From: Centrapalus pauciflorus
Taxonomy: Eukaryota > Streptophyta > Magnoliopsida > Asterales > Asteraceae
Direction: 5' to 3'
Assembly (NCBI GenBank): GCA_020465985.1
Contig: JAANYP010004350.1
Coordinates: forward strand, 76,878-140,877
Length of the DNA stretch: 64,000 nt
Under the pieces are notes generated by a model, which saw nothing but the letters and a program-made list of their open reading frames with translations, did not search any database and was not told the DNA's origin. The position numbers were made by a program, and so were the translations under genes. This document shows positions 35,490-47,130 of this stretch, in pieces. Each line of letters opens with the position of its first letter. Position 1 is the stretch's first letter.

Positions 35490-36284
35490 ATCAATGAATA
35501 TAATGTATTGGTTCCTATACAAAATTAAAGATAAAACATTATACATCAACTACCCAATAAACCAGATACATAATAAATAATATCACACATTGTACCTGGA
35601 TTATTGGCTGATGATAACAATACTCATTTTGTCGTGACAGATCGGGATAATTGTATCCATATTTCATTGAACTTTTCAGTTCCTAACGTTTATCATATAA
35701 ACCAAAATTAATCATATAGATAATGCTAAACATAAAAAACATAAAAATGATTATTTCTGTAGTGGCTGATAATTTATTAAGTTTTGCATAAACACATTTT
35801 GATCAAAAACGTCATTCATCACGGATGTTGATTGTTGATATACATAACTATCTTATGTTGATGGAAGATCAACTAACTCAAAAGCAACATGTGTATATGA
35901 GTTACAGGATTGTGTTGTCGGCAACTCGCGATACACGTACTCACTATGTTGTGGTGGCTCGTGCCGGGGTGGGGATTACACCCACAATTTTCAACAGTCA
36001 CGCTTTATATGCTGCTAAGTTGCTGTAGTTCAGACCAATTATTTTCTAAAGCATACTTTGACACTTTTCGTTTTAAAATTCTAAAAAATGTGAATTTATC
36101 CTATGTGACAGATGTATTTTACTTTTTGGGTGATATGTCATCTGCATAGCAATTTGTTGGCTTGCGAAAAAAATTGTGTGCATGTTTTTAATTAATGCCA
36201 ACTCTTGGTTAAACCTCTGAATTCATCATTGATTTTAGTTGGTTCAACGCCCAAACATAATTTGTTATTATTTCCCTATGCATT
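35490..36284 (-). pseudogene. MULE transposase C-terminal remnants
   Basis: Across shifting frames the minus strand gives NYVWALNQLKSMM near the hAT insertion point, a match to the MULE transposase core. Near 35960-36020 it gives a short Cys/His-containing stretch (CGCNPHPGTSHH) where a SWIM zinc finger is expected, then an LELVDLP-like end. Many stops are present. Nothing on the plus strand here looks real. Confidence 0.45.
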
Positions 36285-36439
36285 ATGGCGTACAGTGGCG
36301 TAAGTGCTTGTGACTTCAAATTTTTTTTTCTAATTTCAAACTTCTGGGTCGGTTTATCAAGATCATGTAATAATACAAATACGTAAATAATATGATTTCA
36401 TTAATCGTTACAAACTTACAAACAAACAAAAACTACATT

Positions 36440-37438
36440 CTAAAGTTGGCCCTTACGAGTTTTCATCTTTTGAAAACGGGTTATTACATCTTCATCCGAC
36501 ACATTGGCGAGTAACTCTTTCTCTATGGTGCAAATGCAACAGTCATTCATCCATTCATCGCCAATTGAATTGGGCAAATCTGAGTTCACAAGCTTTATTG
36601 CAGAAAAGCATGGCTCAACAGATGCGGTTGCAACAAGCAAAGTCAATGCTAACTTTAGTAATTTATAAACCAAAGGATATGAGTTATGCTTCTTTGTTTC
36701 CACCATCAACCTTGCTAGCTCTGATATGTTATTCAACTTGACAAATCTATCATCTTCTTTGACATTATGTATGTAGTATCGAAGTTGATGTGCAAGATCA
36801 TTCTTGTCCTCGAAACTAAAATCATTCAGATAGAATTCTGTCAACTTCAACAGCTTCAGTTCGTCAAAGTCTTGAAAACATTCACTCGGATTCAAAGATC
36901 CCATACACATAAGCAATTCAGAACTTTCCTCAGTATAACGATCACCAAACTCTTGAATTTTCATATCTAAATTGTGTTAAAGCATTCAACCTTGTAAAAA
37001 TGCCCAAAAGTATAAGTATACTTTTGCCTTCGCCTTTTTAGGTTGACATAAATGTCTTCCATGTTGAGGATTTCAATGTCATATTTTTCACAAAAAGAAG
37101 ATACATTCTTTATAAGTGAATCAAATCCATCAACATGTTTTCTTGCAACCGTTAGCATATTGATAAAACCAATGAGGACGAAAACGTCTTGCAATACTAC
37201 TTATTGTTCTTTGTGGAAACTTATGACCGCGTGGTTGACATGGACCTCTAATCAAATACTTTCGTCTAATTTCATCTTTTTGATTAGGATGATATTCCGA
37301 AATATTTTTTCTTTCGGAGGGATCCCATGAAAGATCACTCAACTCAATTACACATGGTATTTGTGGAGAAGTACAAGAAGCTCTTTCACTTGACGGAGAT
37401 TCGGATCTTGATAACTTTCTTTTCAAAAATCGATCCAT
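36440..37438 (-). pseudogene. TTF-type hAT transposase, internally deleted
   Basis: The N-terminus at 37438 reads MDRFLKRK, followed by VIELSDLSWDPSERK, DEIRRKYLIRGPCQP and RRFRPHWFYQY. A deletion then jumps to VARKHVDGFDSLI and ILNMEDIYVNLKRRRQKYTYTF. The C-terminus (36964-36440) holds the dimerisation domain, YPLVYKLLKLALTLLVATASVEPCFSAIK, with SIGDEWMNDCCICTIEKEL. Roughly the central half, including most catalytic residues, is missing, and the frame changes between parts. Confidence 0.83.
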
Positions 37439-37579
37439 ATTGATATTGTCTAATGAAATAAAACAGTTAAATACATGTAACTTAATATTAAACATTTAAA
37501 AATCTTAACTCTAATTATTAAATAAATAAATAATAGTTTAATCTATTAAACTAACAAATTCATATATCAATTATCATTA

Positions 37580-39573
37580 TGAACCGTCCTCATGTATTAA
37601 TGGTATAATTGAAATCATCAGGATCAACACACAACCCAGTGATTAACATGGTAATTAAAATTGATGCTTAATTCAGATTTAAGCAGTTCCACACTAAAGC
37701 AAGAAATGTATTTGTCTACAGTGATAAAATCTAATTATTACAACATCATAAATTGTTTTAAAGTCATGATATCCCAGCCCCAAAGCTACATCGTCCGTGT
37801 ACCAATTAGCTTCTAAGGACACCGAGATATGAAATGGATTGCCTAGGAAGAAGGTCCAGCTACACCTTTGCCTTTGCCTGAAATTATTGAGAGTCAACGG
37901 TAAGCTAATTGCTTACTAAGATAACAGATTATATATTCAACAAATATTTTTTTACAAGCAGTAGTGTAAACAGGCAGTGTAAGCCCCATAGTATGTGAAA
38001 ATCATACAGTGTAAGCATGGGGTTGGCAGTTCAAAATACTGATCGGGGATGTGCCGAACCTGACCAGGAAAATGAGTGGGATGATCAGTCCCCGACAATG
38101 GCCAGCTGTCAGCCCCAGTCCAGGTCGCATCAGATTGTGAAGTAATAGTCATGCAGTTCAAGCATGAAGATATAGATGCACTTCCAATTGAACGCTGTCT
38201 ACATGTTTGTCACATGTCAAGTACGAATGTTCATCATAACAATGAATCATACATGAGTGCCAATATATATTGAACAATGTGAACATGCCATTGAAATGTA
38301 AAATGTGAATGCAAAGACAATAAATGTTAGAATAATAATCCATCACTCACAGTGGTCTGTATAGTGTATCTTGTCTCTGAATCAATGTGTGTTAAACAAC
38401 ACCACAATGATCTGTCAAGTCAGTGTAATAGTGTATTAATGTCAGTTTTTGCTTAAAACTTGATTCTAAATAATTATGTAAAATTGAACTGAAATTCGGA
38501 CCACATCCGAATTTCGGATGATCCGTAATCCGGATGGACTTCAGTAATTTATGTTTGTAATCTCATCCGAAATTCAGATGAACAGTTGATCCGAACTTCG
38601 GATGAACAGTTGATCTGAATTGGCATCTAGACTTAGTGGTTTTCTAATAATTTCCATCCAAGATTGCATGTGGTCCGAACTCGGTTTAGATCCGAACTTC
38701 AAATGAACAGTGCCCGAATTCGGATGGTCCGAATTTTGTTCATCAGGTCCGAGTTTCATACTTAGACGTTTTTCTACCATTTTCTAGAATTTCATTTTGA
38801 TTATTTATACATGTTTTGAGTCTAAAATCGCAGATATGAACTTAAATGTACTCTTTTAAAAATTTATAACTTAAAACATAACATGAATATACTAATTCAG
38901 TCCCATGTTCTTCATTTGTCGAAGAACACACACATAATTTCTAAAATCACACTTATAGTTTGAATCAGGAACTGAAAATTGGTATGTAGCATCACTAACA
39001 CTCGATTTTATTATAGCAACAATAATCTATAACATGCAATTATATCTAGAATCACAATCCTATGATTCGGTTAACACCAAAACCGAACCAAAAACTCTAA
39101 AAATCGCAATGTTTAATAAGTATTACCTAAAATTGATGATTGTGCTGAGTATAGTTCATTGTTAGCAACTTGTATCCAACTTTTTGGACTTTAATTTGAT
39201 GTTCTTGGGTGTTCTTGAATTTGAACCGTGAGGTAGAGAGAGAGAGAGAGGGGGAGAGAGTACGGTAGTTAGAGAGAGAGAGAGAGAGTAATGAATTAAA
39301 AATGAAGGGTTATTCCCTTTTATTTGTTGTTTTTGACACATTTGCACATTATACCTATCAACTTTGTATTTTCATGACTTAAACCAATTTTAATTCGGTT
39401 TCTCATGGTTATGCTTGCTCAAAAGAAGACCATGAGGATTTCTCCTCATTGTTTCTCATATTTAAAATTATGAACGATATTTGCTTAAACTGAAATGATA
39501 ATCCATTAATACAATCAATTGAGTCATTAAAAATTGTAAATTACAAATAATTAAAAAAAGTAGGGATGTTACA
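37580..39573 (-). repeat. 3' LTR of element D
   Basis: 1994 bp, TGTAACATCCC..GGACGGTTCA on the minus strand. CCGAA/TTCGG repeats occur at 38485-38760 and a GA tract at 39235-39290. Confidence 0.9.
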
Positions 39574-39610
39574 GCAAGGGCTCCACCATGCCTATACTTC
39601 GTCTGCGAAG

Positions 39611-40867
39611 TCATGATGGGCTAAACAAACTTGGGTACTTTATCTTCATGTCTTCTTCAGACTCCCAAATGTGGTTAGCTCCCCTATGATGCTTCCACTT
39701 GACCAGCACCATTTTGATGTCTTTGTTGCGGAGTTTCTTGATTTTGGTTTCCAGTATGCACTCCGGCTTATCAACGAACCTTAGCCATTCGTCAACCTTA
39801 ATTTCTGAATGGTCATTCTATGGTTTCCTCTCGTGTACCAGACTCTTTCTTAAATAGCCCACGTGAAAGACAGGGTGAACTCCTGACAGTTCCTCAGGCA
39901 AGTCCAAGTGATAAGACTGATTCCCAACTCTTTCAAGTATCCGAAAGGGTCTTACAAATCGAGGAGATAACTTTTCTCGCTTTACAAACCTTGTGACACC
40001 TTTCATTGGGGATACCTTCAAATACACCCAATCATCCTTTTGAAATTCTATTGCTTTGTGACGATGATCGTGGTAGTTCTTTTGTCGATCTTGCGCCATT
40101 TTCATGTATTGACGGATGAGCTGGATCTTTTCATTTGTTTCTTGTAGAACAGCTGGCCCAGCGATAGGAGTTTCTCCTGTTTCCCTCCAGTAGGTTGGAG
40201 TTCTACCTTTCCTTCCGTACAGAAACTCGAACGGTGCCATTTTGATAGTTGAATGGTAACAACTATTGTAGGAGAATTCATCTAATGGGAGGTGATCGTC
40301 CCAGTTACCACCCAAATCCATGATAGAGGCTCTGAGCATGTCTTCCAGTGTCAAAATCGTTCTTTCACTCTGCCCATCAGACTGGGGTCTATAAGCAGTA
40401 CTCATTGCGATACGAGTAACAAGACCGTTTTGCAGAGCAGCCTAGAAGTTTGAAGTGAATTTATTATCTCGATCAGAAACAATAGACATTGGCACACCAT
40501 GCCTAATGACGATTTCGTTCATGTAGATCTGGGCAAGACGATCCAAGGAAAAGTGAGCGGATTTTGTTAATCGGTCAACAATGACCCAAATGGAATCATG
40601 TTGACGACGAGTCTTGGGCAGTTCGGTTATGGAGTCCATAGTAATATGGTCTCACTTCCATTCTGGGATAGGAAGAGGTTGCATACTACCATAGGGATGT
40701 TGGTGTTCAGCTTTGACCAATCTGCATGTTCTTCACTACTCTACGTATTGATCGACATCTCTTTTCAACCCTGGCCACCAGAAATCTGCTTTCAAGTCGT
40801 TGTACATTTTTGTGCTACCAGGATGAATTGAGAACTTGGATTGGTGAGCTTCTTCAAGAATTACATC
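39611..40867 (-). pseudogene. Element D integrase and chromodomain
   Basis: The first Asp region, MDSITELPKTRRQHDSIWV, is in the 40639-40442 frame with SIVSDRDNKFTSNF. A TAG at about 40441 follows. The 40405-39818 frame carries the Glu (SERTILTLEDMLRA), WDDHLPLDEFSYN, PRFVRPFRILERVGN and the region to LVHERKP. A TAG then leads into the chromodomain (EIKVDEWLRFVDKPE, KWKHHRGANHIWESEEDM), ending at 39611. The zinc finger upstream (about 40830-40660) is frame-shifted, with a stop after YVE. Confidence 0.83.
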
Positions 40868-41740
40868 TCATATATTCCCGAACTTAGGAACCCATACTCT
40901 GCCGTAAACACCTTTGAGTCCGGTTTTGTCATCTTGCATTAATGGTAGTTGAATTCTGACATCCTCGTTTTTGATATTTTCTTCCTTTAAGGCCTGCAAT
41001 TGAGCAGCCCTTACATCATCTATGATTGTTGATGTCAGAATTGTAGAAGTCAATGCATAACAATATGCCTTGCAGTATGCTTTTCTACTTAGGGCATCAA
41101 CCACCACGTTGGCCTTCCCCAGATGGTATAAGATTTCGCAGTCGTAATCTTTAATCATCTCCATAGACCTTCTCTGCCTCATATTCAAGTCCTTCTGACT
41201 GAATATATATATATATATATATATATCAAACTCTTGTGATTGGTGTAGAGCTGACACTTGGTCCCGTACAAGTAGTGCCTCCATAGTTTGAGAGTGAAAG
41301 TCACAGAAGTTAGCTCTAGGTCAGAGTAGAGTAGTCCTTCTCGTGTGGTTTGAGCTGTCTAGAAGCGTATGCTATAACATTTCCTCTTTGCATTACCACT
41401 GCTCCCAAACCCATTCCTGATGCATCGGTGTAGACTATGAAGTCCTCGTTCCCTTCAGGCAGGGCCAAAACAGGTGCTTCACTTAATAGATTTTTCAACT
41501 TATCAAAGGCCGTTTGTTGTTCTTCTTCCAAAAGAAAGTTGTGTTCTTGCGAGTAAGCTTGGTAAGTGGAACAACTATCTTTGAGAAGTCTTTGATGAAT
41601 CGGCGGTAATAACCAGCCAATCCCAGAAAACTATGGATCTCAGAGGCGTTGCGAGGTGATTCCCAGTTCTGGATAGCTTCGATCTTTGCAGGATCAACAG
41701 CAATACCAGCACCAGATATCACGTGCCCCAAGAATTGGAT
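40868..41740 (-). pseudogene. Element D RT exon 2 and RNase H
   Basis: It begins IQFLGHVISGAGIAVDPAK right after the intron and continues LAGYYRRFIKDFSKIV. A frameshift near 41520 follows, then DFIVYTDASGMGLGAVVMQRGN. Within the HKSLKY.FSQKD motif a TA tract (41203-41226) has expanded and replaced the native codons. The frame continues through MRQRRSMEMIKDYDCEILYH and DALSRKAYCKAYCYALTS to 40868. Confidence 0.82.
41203..41226. repeat. (TA)n tract inside element D RNase H
   Basis: About 24 bp of TA, at the place where C and F encode the KYVF/KYIF motif. The seed was probably the short TATATTC coding sequence. It keeps the frame to the downstream FSQKD but disturbs the frame to the upstream HKSL. 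Confidence 0.85.
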
Positions 41741-41829
41741 CTAAATTGAATGTTTAGGAGGAAAAAGTTAACAAAGAGTGTATAATTGAGTATAAGGATC
41801 ATGAAATTGTTTCGAATGTTTAGACGTAC
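41741..41829 (-). other. GT-AG intron in element D reverse transcriptase
   Basis: An 89-nt segment, GTACGTCTAAACATTC..CAATTTAG, between FWLRQ and IQFLGH. It has the same phase and codon as in A (84 nt) and C (90 nt), and is partly alignable with C. Confidence 0.78.
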
Positions 41830-43299
41830 CTGCCTCAACCAGAATTCACATTTTGAGAATTTGGCATAAAGTCTCTCTTTGCGCAGCAACTCTAGTAATT
41901 CTCGCAAATGTGTATCATGATCCTCTTTGGTCTTCGAATAGATAAGAATGTCATCGATGAACACGATGACAGATTTGTCGAGCATTGGCCGACAGACTCT
42001 ATTCATGAGCATTCTAAGACCGAACGTCATCACCAGAAACTCGTAGTGTCAGTAACGAGTTCTGAAAGCCGTTTTTGGAATATCACCTGGATGTACTTTT
42101 AGCTGATGATATCACGAACGAAGATCAATTTTCGAGAAGTAACTAGCGCCTTGCAGCTGGTCATAGAGATCATCAATCCGAGGCAATGGATATTTGTTTT
42201 TGATTGTCACTTTGTTGAGTATGCGGTAATCAATGCACATACGTAATGTGTCATCCTTCTTCTTGACAAACAGAAGAGGAGCCCCCCAAGGAGATGAACT
42301 TGGGCAAATAAAACATTTGTCAAGTAGCTCCTGTAACTGCTTCATCATTTCCTGCAATTCTGCAGGGGCTAAACGATAGGGAGCCTTTGTTATTGGAGCA
42401 GCTCCGAGAATGAGATCGATGCGGAATTCCACTTGACGATCAGGCGGCAATCCCGAGATATCTTCTTGAAAGACATATGGAAATTCGTAAACAACAGGAA
42501 CGGCAGAGAGAGATTGAACTTCGGCCTTTGCATTAACAGCATAGGCTAAATAAGCAGAACAACCCTTGGCAATGTGCTTTCGGGATTTTGCTATAGAGAT
42601 AAGGCATAAGTCTCCTTTGTGTCTGTCACCGTAAATATAAATGTCTCGGCCCTTAAGAGTGGTAATCTTAATCATTCTCTTCTTGCAAACAATCTGAGCC
42701 ACGTTATGGACAAGCCAGTCTATACCCATAATGACATCAAACTCCCCAAACCCCATGGGAATTAAGTCTAAATTGAATACTACATCCTCTATCAGTAAGG
42801 TACAATTCCTATATACTTTGTATGCCTTAACTAACATATTGCTAGCAGTTTCAATGTCAAGCACAAATTGCAAGTTTGATGTAGGCATGTTAAGTTGACG
42901 AGCAAATGAAGTGGAGATAACTGAACAATTGGCTCCGGAATCAAACAGAATGCATGTTGGAATTGAATTAACAAGAAACGAACCAGTGACCACCTCCGGT
43001 TCATCTTTTGCTTCTTCTGCTGTAATCTGGAAAGCCCTTGTTGGAGCCCTCTGAGTTTGTTCTCTGCAAGCAGTGGAAGCTCCAGAAGATCTTGTCGTTG
43101 ATTGCTGAACAATTTGATCTCCTGGGGGTCTTGGGCAATCCTTGGAAAAGTGGTCATGTTTGTGGCAGTAGTAGCATGCATCGCCTTTTCGAGGACAATG
43201 CTCCCAATGATGGCCCTTCTGCCCACAACTGAAGCAGTACATATCTTGTATTTTGCACTCCCCAGAGTGCGCTTTCCTGCACCGCCTGCAGTCTCTCAT
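41830..43299 (-). pseudogene. Element D zinc knuckles, protease and RT exon 1
   Basis: The 43299-42112 frame has CFSCGQKGHHWEHC, CYYCHKHDHFSKDC, AFQITAEEAKDEPEVV and LFDSGANCSVIS (protease). The linker EFPYVFQEDISG follows, then RT from SSSPWGAPLLFVKK to FSKIDLRS. TGA at 42112 replaces Gly of SGYHQ. RT continues in the same frame with about nine codons deleted in GLTNAPAAFMD, the catalytic FIDDILIYS, and ends FWLRQ at the splice donor. Confidence 0.87.
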
Positions 43300-44200
43300 C
43301 TCAGTATTGGCCGAAAAGGCATTTCCGTTCTTTGGCGAAGAAGATGGTTGATTTGATTGCGGAGAGGATTGAGATGATCCAGACTCCCGCTGCCTTTTTG
43401 GCGGCGACGGTTGACCCTATGACATACCCAGTTAATAAAACAATCTGCTCCACATTTCGAGCAGCCTCCAGCAAACCAGCAAAAGTTGTATATCGAACCC
43501 CACTCATGGTTCGGCGAATCTCATAATCTAAACCGGCCTCAAACCAGACTATCTTTCTCTCTTTAGTATCGACTTGATGGAGTGCGAACAAACTTAATCG
43601 GGTGAACTCGACGGTGTATTGTGTAACCGTCTTTGTTCCTTGGGTTAGATTCAAAAACTTCGCCTCTAGTTGGCGCTTCTCATCGGACGGACATTATTGC
43701 TGAGAGAATACTTCCTTGAACTCGCTCCAAGACATGTGTGACACTACCTCCATCGTCAACACATGAGTCATAGCATCCCACCACATCACTGCATCTCTTG
43801 CAAACATTGCAGTTGCAAATCTGACCATGTCTTTTTCAGCGCAGTCGCTGATTCTAAAAGTTCTCTCTGTGGTGGTGTACCACTCCAGCGCCGTCATGGC
43901 ATCTCCAGTCCCATCAAAAGTAACAGCTTCATTACTTTTGAAGTCCTTAAACCTACACCCCTTTGATTTGTAAGAAGAACCAGTGTCATCTTGTCTTTCT
44001 TCTTGATCTCCCTGTTGTTGCTCCTTGTTCTTTCTTTTATCAGCCTTTCTCTTGGCTTCGGCCTCGTCTCTGGCCCTTAATTGATTAGCAAATGACAAAG
44101 CCTGCTCAGCCATTCTTTTGGCTTGTAATTCATTGTTTTGTTCCATAAGAGTTTGCATCATCTAGAACATCTGTTGAGGAGTCATATCGTCTCCTGACAT
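43300..44200 (-). pseudogene. Element D gag
   Basis: The start is MSGDDMTPQQMF at 44200, then TAG at about 44162. It continues MMQTLMEQNNELQAKRMAEQ, GCRFKDF, ALEWYTTTERTFRISD, MWWDAM and EFKEVFSQQ. TAA follows at about 43691, then LTQGTKTVTQYTVEFTRLS and RFEAGLDYEIRR-type sequence (WFEAGL here). A frameshift near 43400 lies before the zinc knuckles. Confidence 0.83.
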
Positions 44201-44390
44201 GTTCTGAAATATAACAGATAATATTTAGAACATTTATTTGTGATTTCTAAGTGTTTACAATTACCATTTTTTTGTCCCCGTGTGCATGTCAATCCTATCT
44301 TAGTTCGGATCATTTCCTAGGAGTTCATTCTAATATCATCACCTAAGTTTGAGTCCAAGTCCTCACGGACACTTGAAACCTCAAACTAAT

Positions 44391-44402
44391 GCTCTGATAC
44401 CA
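44391..44402 (-). other. Primer binding site of element D
   Basis: The minus strand reads TGGTATCAGAGC, an exact complement of the initiator tRNA-Met 3' end, three bases after the LTR. Confidence 0.88.
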
Positions 44403-44405
44403 AAC

Positions 44406-46058
44406 TGAAATGTCCTCATGTATTAATGGTATAATTGAAATCACTAGGATCAACACACAACCCAATGATTAACATGATAATTAAAATTGATGCTTAATTC
44501 AGATTTAAGCAGTTTCACACTAAAGCAAGATATGTATTTGTCTACAGTGATAAAATCTAACTATTACAACATCATAAATTGTTTTAAAGTCATGATATCC
44601 CAACCCCAAAGCGACATCGTCCATGTACCAATTAGCTTCTATGGACACCGAGATATGAAATGGATTGCCTAGGAAGAAGGTCCAGCTACACCTTTGCCTT
44701 TGCCTGAAATTATTGAGAGTCAACGATAAGCTAATTGCTTAGTGAGATAACAGATTATATATTCAATAAATATTTCTTTACAAGCAGTAGTATAAACAGG
44801 CAGTGTAAGCCACATAGTATGTGAAAACCATGCAGTGCAAGCATGGGGTTGGCAGTTCAAAATGTTGATCAGGGATGTGTCGAACCTGACCAGGAAAATG
44901 AGTGGGATGATCAGTCCCCGACAATGGCCAGCTGTAAGCCCTAGTCCAGGTCGCACCAGATTGTGAAGTAATAGTCATGCAGTGCAAGCATGAAGATATA
45001 GATGCACTTCCAATTAAACGATGTCTACATGTTTGTCACATGTCAAGTACGAGTGTTCATCATAACAATGAATCATACATGAGTGCCAATTGATGTATTT
45101 TGAACAATGTGAACATGCCATGGAAATGTAAAATGTGAATGCAAAGACAATATATGTTAGAATAATAATCTATCACTCACAGTGGTCTGTACAGTGTATC
45201 TTGTCTCTGAATTAATGTGTGTTAAACAACACCACAATGATCTGTCAAGTCAGTGTAATAGTGTATTAAAACTTGATTTTGAATAACTATGTAAAATTGA
45301 ACTGAAATTCGGACCACATCTGAATTTCGGATGATCCGAAATCCGGATGGTCTGAAGTCCATCCTTAGTAATTTATGTTTGTAATCTCATCTGAAATTCG
45401 GATGAACAGTTGATCCGAACTTCGGATGAACAGTTGATCTGAATTGGCATCTAGACTTAGTGGTTTTCTAATAATTTCCATCCAAGATTGCATGTGGTCC
45501 GAACTCGATTTAGATCCGAACTTCGGATGAACAATGCCCGAATTCGGATGGTCTGAATTTTGTTCATTTTCATACTTAGACGTTTTTCTACCATTTTCTA
45601 GAATTTCATTTTGCTCATTTATATATTTTGAGTCTAAAATCGCAGATATGAACTTAAATGTACTCTTTTAAAATTTTATAACTTAAAACATAACATGAAT
45701 ATACCAATTCAGTCCCATGTTCTTCATTTGTCGATTAACACACACTAAAACACACACATAATTTCTGAAATCACACTTATAGTTTGAATCAGGAACTGAA
45801 AATTGGTATGTAGCATCACTAACACTCGATTTTATTATAGCAACAATAATCTATAACATGCAATTACATCTGGAATTACAATCCTATGATTCGGTTAACA
45901 CCAAAACCGAACCAAAAACTCTAAAAATCGCAATGTTTAACAAGTATTACCTCAAATTGATGATTGTGCAGAGTATAGTTCATTGTTAGCAACTTGTATC
46001 CAACTTTTTGCACTTTAATTTGATGTTCTTGGGTGTTCTTGAATTGGAACTGTGAGGG

Positions 46059-46099
<41 letters not shown>

Positions 46100-46118
46100 A
46101 GGGAGAGAGTACGGTAGT

Positions 46119-46192
<74 letters not shown>

Positions 46193-46474
46193 TGGATTAA
46201 AAATGAAGGGTCATTCCCTTTTATTTGTTATTTTTGACACATTTGCACATTATACCCCTCAACTTTGTATTTTCATGACTTAAACCAATTTTAATTCGGT
46301 TTCTCATGGTTATGCTTGCTCAAAAGATGACCATGAGGATTTCTCCTCATTTTTTCTCATTTTTAAAATTGTGATTGATATTTGCTTAAACCGAAATAAT
46401 AATCCGTTAATACAATCAATTGAGTCATTAAAATTGTAAATTACAAATAATTAAAAAAAAATAGGGATGTTACA
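44406..46474 (-). repeat. 5' LTR of element D
   Basis: 2069 bp. The extra length over the 3' LTR is mostly the GA/GT microsatellite. A candidate leader intron spans 44704-45950 (ATTTGAG|GTAATACT to AATTTCAG|GCAAAGG). Confidence 0.9.
46055..46191. repeat. (GA)n(GT)n microsatellite in the D 5' LTR
   Basis: A long GA tract is followed by about 18 GT units. The 3' LTR has only short GA tracts and no GT tract at the same place (39235-39290), so the GT run arose after insertion. Confidence 0.9.
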
Positions 46475-47130
46475 CATTATAAATACAAAAGATAAAAAAG
46501 AATTTATACCTAACTCAAGTACTCAACTGAGAGTTGAGAAGTAAAAAGAGAGAGTGAGAGACGCTTTAGAAGGTTGGAGCTTTTCGTTTTGTGCTTAGCG
46601 ACGCTGGCGACACATATAACTAGACGACCAGAGAGGCGCGACTGAGATGACTGCTGAGGCGAGCGGCGCGTGGAGGCCAGCGGGCGGCAATGACAGGTGC
46701 GTTGTTTCTTTATCTTCTTCGGTTCTTCCCGGTTCCCCTAATCCCCTTTCTGTTTTTCGTTTGGAAGACCTAATCCCAAACCCAGGCACTGAGTTGTTGT
46801 CTTGCTGACCGGCTGACCCTAATCCAAAGTTCCAAACCCAAGCCTTCCCCTCTCTGTTTTTTGGAAGCCCACCAAAACTAAATTTTTATGTTTTTGGCTC
46901 AACCCTTTAATTATTTGTTAAATAGGTAACCAACTATTATGTATATGTATATTTTTTTAGATTTTGTATCATATTTTTTTATATATAATATTTTTGAAAA
47001 CTTATCAAAAGTATAGGGGTTGAACTTGGAAAATCATTGGGGTCAGAAATTTTTTAACTATATATATAACACGTAAAAACATTTATCGGGGTCGTTTGAC
47101 ACCTACCCGCAAAGGCTAGGTCCGCCCCTG

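Larger units (their letters stand above)
37580..46474 (-). mobile_element. Element D: full-length Ty3/gypsy (C/D family)
   Basis: 8895 bp with two LTRs and the TSD CATTA (37575-37579 and 46475-46479), inserted in the hAT. It is the same family as C. It has a PBS, gag, PR, RT with intron, RH, IN and chromodomain in order on the minus strand, with scattered stops, small deletions and one TA-microsatellite expansion inside RNase H. Confidence 0.93.
36293..47130 (-). mobile_element. TTF-type hAT transposon inside the MULE
   Basis: It is flanked by a perfect 8-bp TSD, ATGGCGTA (36285-36292 and 47131-47138). The left tip is CAGTGGCG and the right tip read inward is CAGGGGCGGACC. After subtracting element D it is about 1.94 kb, too short for a full hAT of this type, so it carries a large internal deletion in the transposase. 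Bases 46480-47130 hold no gene and include the promoter-side end. Confidence 0.88.
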
